A stretch of 64,000 nucleotides of DNA from Methanomassiliicoccales archaeon (GTDB lineage Archaea > Thermoplasmatota > Thermoplasmata > RBG-16-68-12 > SOIM01), in NCBI GenBank assembly GCA_004377185.1, contig SOIM01000033.1, positions 1 through 64,000 of the forward strand. The letters run 5' to 3'. The notes under the pieces are model-generated. The model worked only from the letters and a program-made list of their open reading frames with translations. It did no database searches and was not told where the DNA came from. Shown here one piece after another: positions 56,920-64,000 of the stretch (position 1 is the stretch's first letter; each line of letters begins with the position of its first letter). A program made the translations under genes and the position numbers.

Positions 56920-59068
56920 ATGATGGAGAAGGTGAAGGGCATGCCATCCAACCACGACAAATTCCGAGCAGGTTTGGTACTCATAGTTGGATTTGTGTTG
57001 ATATCCACGGCAGTACCGTTAGTGGGCAGTTTTGGAGGGAATGATGAAGGAGATGGAGAGTCGTCAGCATATGATCGGTATCTCTCCTTTCTGCAAATGC
57101 GCAGGGAAATGAGTGAACAGAGGGCAGTTAGCCCCCTTTCAGAATCTGATGACAACACCTTCAGCTATGAATCTGGACCGTTCCCGATAGCGAATGATGA
57201 TGGGAGTCTTCCTGGAACCAATTCACTCACCATTGAAGAGCTGATGGACAATCCGCCTTACTTGATAGGATATGGACTAGAAGCCTATGGCGCAAGCGGC
57301 TATTATGTCGTGGGAACCGGTCATGAACAGTATCTCGGCGATATCAACAACGACGGTCTCATTTCATGGTTGGCATATTATTTTGACATGGGCTTGTCTG
57401 TGAACGGAATAGATGATGATGGAGATGGTTGCATCGATGAGGCCACCAACATGACCCCTGACGGACAGCAGTGCGACACTGTCCCGGATGCTGTCGTGTT
57501 CTTCAGCACGGGTGTTGCAATGGATATCAGCGGCGACCTTATCGTTTACGGCACCACGTATGAGGATATGAATTTCGTAGGATTCTTCAGAATCGGCGTA
57601 AGCCCTCGTTGGGTCCCTGGAGGCATTCGGCTTGCGGGTCCGGCCTACTATCCCAGCTTCTCGGGAGAATTCGTGTCTTATTTTGCAGCCGAATCTTGGC
57701 ACAATGTCAACGTAAACAAAGCCATTGGCGACAAGGACCTCCAAGATCACTTCATTGGACTGATAGATGCAAGGAAATTCCCATCAAGACCACCCAAACA
57801 CCACTACTGTCGTACTGGTTTTCCGATTTACTCTGGATACAGCTATGAGAGAGAGGACGGATCTGTCGTAGTGACTTTCGAGCTTCGTGAGTATTATGAC
57901 GAAGCTCCGGGCTATGACAACGACTACAACGATGATGGAGACACTATGGATAGAGTGATAGGATATTTCATCGTGAACGCCCGCTCAGGCAAGTGCAAGA
58001 AGTTCGTGAACACAGGTGTGGCAGGACAATACCCGCAAAATGCCGGAAATATCATCGCGAGCGGGATCGTGTGTGAAGGCGCGGACCAAAGGGACTGGAA
58101 CAATGATGGTGACATGATCGATTATGTGTCCGTGTGGCATGACGTTACGTCCACTGAGAAGATGGCGGGGAGATCCTTACTTTGGATATACTTTCAGGAT
58201 GCCTGTTCCCAGAGGGCCAGGAGGCAACACCGCCAGTTACGGCTTCGGGTTCACGGGTCTTTTCAAGGAAGAGTATGCTGAAATTCATTCATGGCCCATG
58301 GTGTTCGGCTCGTCCTACTATCTGTATGTCGGTTATCCTAGATACTACGAAACCTACTACTGGCACGTTCTGGACGAAGACTGGAACCAATGGACCGAGC
58401 TTCCTCGATATTTCGTGGGTTATGGGACGCCTTTCGATTCCCCCGGTAGGGTCTGCGTAGGCCTCTGGGGAAGTGAGAGCTCTAATGAGGAAGATTTCAA
58501 CGGGGATGGAGACATGGAAGACTCTGGTGTGGCTTTCTTCTGCCCTGATCCAGGCGTTCCCGGAACCGGAAAGTGGGAGATTGAGCCCGCGTCCCCGAAT
58601 CCTCCTTGGATCGCGACAGGAGGCATTACCTACTATTATTCTTCTGGAGGAGATCATCTCATCACATGGCCGTTCTTTGAAATGGAAGGGTCTACGTACG
58701 TTTCCAGAAACTGGCACTTCAACAAGGTCGACCCTGATTTCCAGATTTTGGACGCGCAGTGGGCAGGAGACCCCCGTATGCCGCTGAAGGGGAGCATCTC
58801 CGGCTATATTGATGTACAAAACGTTTGGCCCATCAACATACTCTGCCACGCCCGGATAGAGAACGACTTGGGCTGGGAGATGAAGTCAGATGGGTGCGTG
58901 GAGAATACCGAGAGGGACGGCATCATTCATCCTGGTGAGACGGCAAGAATTCATTTCACGCTGTTTGCTCCAGATAAGGAAAAGCCTGGGATCTTCACCT
59001 TGACCGTTGAGCTTACTCTTCAGAGGATTACCAAAAGCGTCCAAATGGTAGTTGAACTCTTTAGATGA
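56920..59068 (+). pseudogene. Secreted surface protein gene with +1 frameshift
   Basis: The ATG at 56920 (SD GGGGGA) opens a 453-codon frame with a signal/anchor (AGLVLIVGFVLISTAVPLVG) and calcium-type Asp loops (NGIDDDGDGCIDEA, DYNDDGDTMD). It ends at 58281 out of frame, while matching protein continues in the next frame to 59068 (NTASYGFGFTGLF and NWHFNKVDPDF). One G too many in the GGGG run 58167-58170 explains it: deleting one gives MAGDPYFGYTF. The joined protein would be about 715 residues, with propeller-like repeats and a C-terminal NEW1-like domain (GSISGYIDVQN...). Real mutation or base error cannot be told apart here. Confidence 0.75.
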
Positions 59069-59295
59069 GGATGCGTGACGTGGTACTCTGGGCTATTAAA
59101 GAACTTGGGCTCGATCCAGACAAGGTTAATGTGAAGGGTGGTGCCACTGTGATCGGACATCCACTAGGTGCAACTGGGGCACGATCAACAGGAACCGTTG
59201 CACGCATCCTGCAGTGGGAAAAGAAGAAGTGAGGGTGCGCTAATCTCTGTGTTGGTGGCGGACAAGGAGCAGCAACAATAGTTGAACGTGAATAG
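59065..59295 (+). pseudogene. C-terminal thiolase remnant
   Basis: The frame from 59065 reads [20 protein letters not shown], then [20 protein letters not shown], the active-site [10 protein letters not shown] of acetyl-CoA acetyltransferase. A TGA (59230-59232) interrupts. In the same frame afterwards comes GCANLCVGGGQGAATIVERE, the thiolase C-terminus with GGGQG, ended by TAG. CGA to TGA is a simple explanation. Some 300 N-terminal codons are missing, so it is a decayed fragment. It follows the stop of the frameshifted gene by overlap (TAGATGA). Confidence 0.88.
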
Positions 59296-59455
59296 AAAAG
59301 AAGTATGTTTCTAATATTCTTCTTTCCGCTTTTAGCTAGAAGTTTTGTTTTATCTAAATGGAATAATTTCGATCCTAAACAATCAGTTATAAGTAGGTTA
59401 TAAGTAAAGAAGATTCCATGTCTGGTTCCGAGCAAGAACAATCTAGGTGGTTAGC
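59233..59455. other. Remnant tail and promoter of 201-residue membrane gene
   Basis: After the thiolase tail (to 59295) this holds A+T-rich sequence with two TTATAAGTA copies (59388-59396 and 59399-59407), probable promoter of the membrane gene. No gene seen. Confidence 0.5.
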
Positions 59456-60052
59456 ATGACGGGAACCATGAAAGGATTAAGCGATGTATGGAAAAACCTT
59501 TTTCGAAAGCATTGGAAAATGATCTTGGTGATTATCGGGGTTGGAATAGGTGCAGCGATCGGCGGAATCTTAGTTTTCTTGTGGGTTGTGGATAATGGGC
59601 AAGCATCTGGGCTTTTCCCAGGCATGCTCGGTAGATGGACAGTAGGATATTGTATTACTTTTATACTCCACGTGATTCTATGGGAACTTCTATTCATAGT
59701 ACTTCCCGTTGCTGTGGCAGCGATTGTAATATACTGGCAATGGTATCGAAAACTCCCAGAAGAAGAAAAATTGCCACATCGTGGAGTTACACCCGGCAGA
59801 GGTAGCAGGGGATTCTCATTCCTAGTAACGATAGTTTGGTTAATTATTGTATGGTTAGATGGTAGATGGAACCGAGCTTTCGAGGATTGGACATTAAATG
59901 ATTGGGTCTATTCGTGGCTTGCGGCATTTCTATGGCCCTCACTCATCATTGGAATTCCAGTTGCAATAGGGGTCACTTGGTGGATACGACGAGAAATAAA
60001 AGAAGAACCTCTCACCTCAGAGGCTGAAGAAGCTCAACAAGGTCCGAGCTGA
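59456..60052 (+). CDS. Four-helix membrane protein of unknown function
   Basis: A 198-residue protein from ATG 59456 with about four transmembrane helices (IIGVGIGAAIGGILVFLWVV, ITFILHVILWELLFIVLPVA, FSFLVTIVWLIIVWLDG and LIIGIPVAIGVTWWI) and a charged tail. The last ten codons overlap, in another frame, the winged-helix remnant 60021-60098, so its present C-terminus (EAEEAQQGPS) was created by recombination. I do not recognise the family. TTATAAGTA copies at 59388 and 59399 may serve as TATA. Confidence 0.65.
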   Translation: MTGTMKGLSDVWKNLFRKHWKMILVIIGVGIGAAIGGILVFLWVVDNGQASGLFPGMLGRWTVGYCITFILHVILWELLFIVLPVAVAAIVIYWQWYRKLPEEEKLPHRGVTPGRGSRGFSFLVTIVWLIIVWLDGRWNRAFEDWTLNDWVYSWLAAFLWPSLIIGIPVAIGVTWWIRREIKEEPLTSEAEEAQQGPS

Positions 60053-60098
60053 GAAGCATAGGATGAGCCTGAGATATTACGTTGAGGATTCACATTAG
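60021..60098 (+). pseudogene. Remnant of winged-helix regulator C-terminus
   Basis: The frame from 60021 reads RLKKLNKVRAEKHRMSLRYY and then VEDSH, stop at 60096-60098. It matches the end of the transmembrane regulator at 53501 (RKLEKLNMIRSKKHRISLRY, then YVDNSP), residue by residue for about 24 positions. No related coding lies upstream; the adjacent frame belongs to the membrane gene. It is the truncated tail of a second regulator gene, cut at about 60020. Confidence 0.8.
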
Positions 60099-60231
60099 TC
60101 AGTCTTTTTCGGGTGACTCATTGAACAGTTAGCGTACTTCTAGCAAAGGGGTTTAAGACACATCTCCACCGAATTAGGAGAGCCCTTTGGGGGATTCACC
60201 TTAGTGGGGGTGGTATCAGAGAGACTGCCGG
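60099..60231 (+). promoter_or_regulatory. Leader region of giant membrane-anchored gene
   Basis: Contains ATTGAAC (60120-60126), as in the two other promoter elements but about 31 bases from the TATA-like GTTTAAGAC (60151-60159). A leader near 50 nt to the ATG at 60232 follows. The SD is weak (GGGGGTGG at 60206-60213 is 19 bases away). Confidence 0.35.
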
Positions 60232-63200
60232 ATGCAATTCAAGGATTACTTAGAGATAGATGGCCCTAGGACGGCAGATCAGGTTGGAAAAAGGCTGTGG
60301 AGGTTAATGACGATGCTACTGACAAAGAGGAGAATAACTCTGGATGAAAGAGCTAGAGTGCCGTTTGCCGTCCTGGCCGTAACAATCTTCCTCCTATCTT
60401 CTTTCAGTGTTGCCTATTTGGGGGCGGTCACACGCTTGGAAATTGAAGACCGTCTTCGAAGGAACGATCTTCTGGCGATGGATGATGTTTCCGTACAATT
60501 GGAGGGCGAGCTAGGCTCTGAAATATACCTCATCGGTGTTGAGGCGATTCGCAAGACTCTGGAAGAAGCGAATTCACCTGGAAACACGGCGGAGAGAATT
60601 ACCTACGAGGGTCTGAACGAGACCTTCCAAGAACTTCTGTCAGATCATCTCCTTTACCGCTTCCCTGCGAATATCAGATCATACCAGGTCGAAGAAACGA
60701 GACATTTCATAGGTCTGTTCCCCAGAATGAAAAGTACCCACGACTTCCTCCAGACCAATGGCACAAGACTGGGGGTTCTTGATCACTATGATCAGAATGA
60801 TTTCAACAAGATCGACACCAAGCTGGGAGGCGAGTACGGTCAAACAAACACAACCCACTCCTATCTGGCAAGCGGATATGTGAACATTACCATCACCAAC
60901 GCTCGTTCAGGCCTCTTCCTCAGCAGAACACTCTGGCTCGAAAGCGAGATTGATGTTCCTCTCCCCTTCCTGATAACAAAACTGGAGTCCTTTCAATCTG
61001 AATCGATTGGGAGTTTCTCTGAGCTAGCTCGTCTTGTCAAGTACATTCTCACCACGATCGCTCAATTCAAGGTTCTCCAAGGAGTCGGATTGAAGTATGA
61101 TAGCCTTCCGCCAGAGCTCACAGGAGAACTGACAACTGAAGAGAGCAGTGCACTGGATGTTGTGACAGTTAAGGATGTAGAGCTGGCGGTCAACTTGGCG
61201 CTCTTGCTGGAAACAGCCAAAGAGTTCAGGACGTGGGACCCCTGGGTACCCGATGAGATCGACTCTCAAACTGGTCTGTCTGGACAACACTCCATTCAAT
61301 ACCCACCGATTGAGCAACTGTCCGAGTTGCTCTCAATTTACGCTGTGGAAGGAACGGTAGATGCCGCTGATTTGGTGTCACTCTATCTCGGCCTTGGCAA
61401 GGAGGGCGCCCATGAGATCAACCTCGAGATCATACTGGCTCAAGCCCTCTACGGGGTCCTGGATCAATTCGTTCTGAAATATCTTGACTACTTCGGGATA
61501 ATGCCTCTCGTTGATTTGATTTGGAAGGGAATACAGAGCGTGGGTGGGATTCTGCAGCACGCCGGAGAGGCCATACAAGACATTTGGGATTGGTTTACAG
61601 GGGAATCTCCTGAGAGCTGGCATGATTTGCTGGGAGATTGGCTAGTACAGAGGCTCGTTCTGGACGGGGGATTAGAGAGCGAGTATTTCCTTCGTCTCTT
61701 GGTCGGGAACAGAGAAGACAGCAGGTACAATACCTACAATGGAGAAATCATTGAGTCCTACCCTTCCATAGATATTGAAGAAGATGGTTTTCTTGTCCAG
61801 TTCGTCGTAAGGCTTGAAGATGAATACCATACATGGTACAGTAACGGAAGCGAACAATCCCATAGGTTTCGCCTGAGCGATGATGATCTCGCGGTGGGCC
61901 ATGACCACATTTGTTTCCATGCAGAAGTGAGCTTCGAGTCCCTCAACCACCAGATCGCATTCAATGAAGTGAATATAGGAGAAAGGATCGATCAATCCAA
62001 CATCTGGCATGATTTCTTTGAAGGATACTTCGCGAGGGCAGAAGAGGAAGAGTCAACAGCGCAGAACATAAGAGAGAGTGTTAGAGAAGCGGCACTGGAA
62101 ATCGCCAGAGATGCCGTGAGACGGATTGAGGATTTGGTTGCAGACTACCGCTATCTTGTCAGCAATGGTGGAGAATCTGGGATAGATCCAACGGATGATG
62201 AATCGCTACTTCTTGGGTTGCAGGTGAAGATCACAGAGGCAATGGACAAGCTCATCCAGTTCTACAAGAGCGAAGAGGGAAAGGAAGAGATCAAGAGGAT
62301 TCTCACTTCCTTCTTGGGCGGAGAGTTCGGACTTCTCGAGGACCTTAAGTTCTTTCTGGAAGATAATTACGACAGGTTCGTGGACTACCCTGCAGCAATG
62401 CAGGCCACGGTCGAGTCGCTTGCCCTTGAGCTTGTAGACAATCGGATATCATTCAGTGTGGTTCAGCAAGAGATCATAGAGAATGCAGACATGGGCTACG
62501 ATTGGGCCTTTGATGGTAATGTTACTCAGGGAGATATCCCAGATGAGAAGATCCGGCAAGTCTTCTCTGAAGGAGGAGTGCAATCCCAAGAACAGTTCTC
62601 CGGCTTGCAACTGGCTCTTAATGATGACGTTCACTCTGCGTATCAAACGGTGAAGGATAGGGAAGTTGGTGTTGGATCTGGACAGGGCGACAAGGGAGTA
62701 TTGACAAAGGTCATCGAAGCCTCGGAAGGAGAGACAAGCGATGCACTTCTTTCCCTATTCGTCGGTGGAGCGGTGGACATCCTTGACGGTGCCGGTCTTC
62801 TGGACATGGCATTCCAAGCGGTTGAGAAATTCGTGGATGGAATGATTCTCGGATCGGAAGCATCCAACACCGAATACTTCCTTCCAATCAGAACAGGGGA
62901 ACCTTTCGAATTCTGGGAAGGGAATTATGGTCTGGCATCAGAAACAGGCACGATCAGCGAAGTCAGTCTTCGAGTGGATCAGCTGGTCGATTATCTCCCT
63001 GCTCAGTGGAGTAACATGGACCCAGCAACAGAAGCACCTGAAGGATTGCTGTACGTCGATTTCAATCCCTCGAGTCGGAACGAAGGTGATGTTGGGTACG
63101 GTTATGAAGACATCAAGGGGAAGCATTACACGGACATTCTCTCCTCGAGTGAAAGGCCATTTGAGACCACGTGGACCCTGCGCGTCCTTGGTCGCGTACC

Positions 63201-64000
63201 GATTCAAGTAATAACAGAAGAAAGAACACTACTGGGCTCTGGAACCCACCTGCCGGTCTGGTTGAACACGTCTCTGGCGATCAACTTCTCAACCACGATT
63301 GTCGTATATTCGGGCTGGGAATTGGAAGGGGTGGACTACGATCTATCGAGCACCATCCTTACTGATCTCATTGATTTTCTGAGCACCGTGTGGGACGTCC
63401 TTGCAGGTCCTTTGATGGACGTGTACGACCTTTTCCAGAAGCTTTCCGATTTTCTTCGGGATGCACTGAGGATGCTGATGGGTTACTCAACTCAAGTCGT
63501 CAGTCTTGTGGCCGATGCATTGGATTACGCCATAATCCTTCTCCAGATATTCCTGTCAAACGTTCTTTCGGGCGCGGCTGGTCTCCTGAAAGGTTTCCTT
63601 GAATTCTTCGGTCTTGAGCATTTCTCTTTCGAGTTTGCAGGTTTGGCTTTCGAGGTGAAGTTGGCAAATGATCAGGAGAAAGAGAACTGTCAGTGCACGC
63701 TTTGGGTGAGAACAAAGGCTAATTTCTGGGGAATGGGTTTTGACTTCACTTCGTTCCTGGTGGAATTCGAAGAGCCGATTGACAATCTCGAATACTACTT
63801 GATTATAGAGGGACACATCGGTTTTGGCGAGGGAAGGACCGCAAGGGTGACGATAGATCCTTTCATGCTCGTGTTTCCTCATTTGGCTACAATTCATGCC
63901 AGCAGCCTGGATGCAGAAGGTGATGGTTGGGCTCTAGACCTCTACGTGCCCGAGTTGGATGTTTACAAGAACGTGGATGTGTCGCTAGTTGACGCGATAG
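60232..64000 (+). CDS. Giant membrane-anchored extracellular protein (3' truncated)
   Basis: An open frame of 1256 codons running off the window. The N-terminus has a 50-residue basic/helical lead (MQFKDYLEIDGPRTADQVGK, RRITLDERARVPFAV), a transmembrane helix (LAVTIFLLSSFSVAYLGAVT, about residues 48-67), then a large exported part: helical regions, a low-complexity hydrophobic stretch (FGIMPLVDLIWKGIQSVGGI), acidic loops and beta regions. Near the end helices predominate (SDFLRDALRMLMGY, LVADALDYAIILLQIFL), then VKLANDQEKENCQCTLWVRT. I see no enzyme motif or named domain. Basic head then one TM helix is a type II topology. Confidence 0.75.
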   Translation, partial: MQFKDYLEIDGPRTADQVGKRLWRLMTMLLTKRRITLDERARVPFAVLAVTIFLLSSFSVAYLGAVTRLEIEDRLRRNDLLAMDDVSVQLEGELGSEIYLIGVEAIRKTLEEANSPGNTAERITYEGLNETFQELLSDHLLYRFPANIRSYQVEETRHFIGLFPRMKSTHDFLQTNGTRLGVLDHYDQNDFNKIDTKLGGEYGQTNTTHSYLASGYVNITITNARSGLFLSRTLWLESEIDVPLPFLITKLESFQSESIGSFSELARLVKYILTTIAQFKVLQGVGLKYDSLPPELTGELTTEESSALDVVTVKDVELAVNLALLLETAKEFRTWDPWVPDEIDSQTGLSGQHSIQYPPIEQLSELLSIYAVEGTVDAADLVSLYLGLGKEGAHEINLEIILAQALYGVLDQFVLKYLDYFGIMPLVDLIWKGIQSVGGILQHAGEAIQDIWDWFTGESPESWHDLLGDWLVQRLVLDGGLESEYFLRLLVGNREDSRYNTYNGEIIESYPSIDIEEDGFLVQFVVRLEDEYHTWYSNGSEQSHRFRLSDDDLAVGHDHICFHAEVSFESLNHQIAFNEVNIGERIDQSNIWHDFFEGYFARAEEEESTAQNIRESVREAALEIARDAVRRIEDLVADYRYLVSNGGESGIDPTDDESLLLGLQVKITEAMDKLIQFYKSEEGKEEIKRILTSFLGGEFGLLEDLKFFLEDNYDRFVDYPAAMQATVESLALELVDNRISFSVVQQEIIENADMGYDWAFDGNVTQGDIPDEKIRQVFSEGGVQSQEQFSGLQLALNDDVHSAYQTVKDREVGVGSGQGDKGVLTKVIEASEGETSDALLSLFVGGAVDILDGAGLLDMAFQAVEKFVDGMILGSEASNTEYFLPIRTGEPFEFWEGNYGLASETGTISEVSLRVDQLVDYLPAQWSNMDPATEAPEGLLYVDFNPSSRNEGDVGYGYEDIKGKHYTDILSSSERPFETTWTLRVLGRVPIQVITEERTLLGSGTHLPVWLNTSLAINFSTTIVVYSGWELEGVDYDLSSTILTDLIDFLSTVWDVLAGPLMDVYDLFQKLSDFLRDALRMLMGYSTQVVSLVADALDYAIILLQIFLSNVLSGAAGLLKGFLEFFGLEHFSFEFAGLAFEVKLANDQEKENCQCTLWVRTKANFWGMGFDFTSFLVEFEEPIDNLEYYLIIEGHIGFGEGRTARVTIDPFMLVFPHLATIHASSLDAEGDGWALDLYVPELDVYKNVDVSLVDAI

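Overview
The window is chromosomal DNA of an archaeon. The evidence is sn-glycerol-1-phosphate dehydrogenase (egsA) and CDP-archaeol synthase (carS) for ether lipids, archaeal SepF, a PolB2-type DNA polymerase, euryarchaeal families UPF0179 and DUF61/UPF0216, KaiC/RAD55-like ATPases, and TATA boxes about 25-30 bp upstream of many start codons, several of which look leaderless. The gene mix, especially the NG-repeat membrane protein, the many large surface proteins with C-terminal anchors and the predicted transmembrane winged-helix regulator, points to Thermoplasmatota. That lineage call is inference. Proline dehydrogenase, glutamate dehydrogenase, an EtfBA/membrane FeS-oxidoreductase module, a remnant of a thiolase and a secreted clostripain-like protease suggest a peptide, amino-acid or fatty-acid heterotroph. 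Class II (B12-dependent) ribonucleotide reductase and molybdopterin synthesis are also present.

Region 0-36 kb is dense housekeeping and conserved-archaeal sequence. An iteron-like repeat array (1-211) precedes a three-gene overlapping operon: an inactivated RecA-like protein, a small helical protein and PolB2. Next come an orphan HicB, an operon of a tandem HARP-like protein with exonuclease VII (xseA, xseB), a C11 protease, carS-pyrE, two KaiC-like ATPases around DUF61 and other small genes, sepF, an FAD/NAD(P) reductase and a PUA protein. An NG-repeat membrane protein, a TPR protein divergent from egsA, and a complete moaA-moaDE-moaC-moaB-moeA operon follow. Then hflX, a small winged-helix regulator, nrdJ with a long structured 5' leader, a DUF123 gene, gdhA, and etfB-etfA-FeS oxidoreductase.

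Region 36-64 kb is accessory. It holds two paralogous 1062/1078-residue propeller plus Ig-repeat surface proteins, one of which carries a cytoplasmic winged-helix domain. It also holds a NosD-like beta-helix protein, a PPC-domain protein, a frameshifted secreted protein, a truncated giant membrane-anchored protein at the right edge, a RelBE pair, a winged-helix/nucleotidyltransferase fusion with operator-like dyads, a transposase, and two gene remnants (thiolase tail; winged-helix tail). A dispersed repeat with four copies between 42.4 and 45.5 kb looks like a structured RNA or a MITE-like element.

Most notable: the putative SD-sequestering leader of nrdJ, the dispersed folded repeat, the one-component transmembrane surface sensor and its possible shared promoter motif, and the winged-helix remnant that the upstream membrane gene now overlaps. 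All assignments were made by eye from motifs; no database search was possible.
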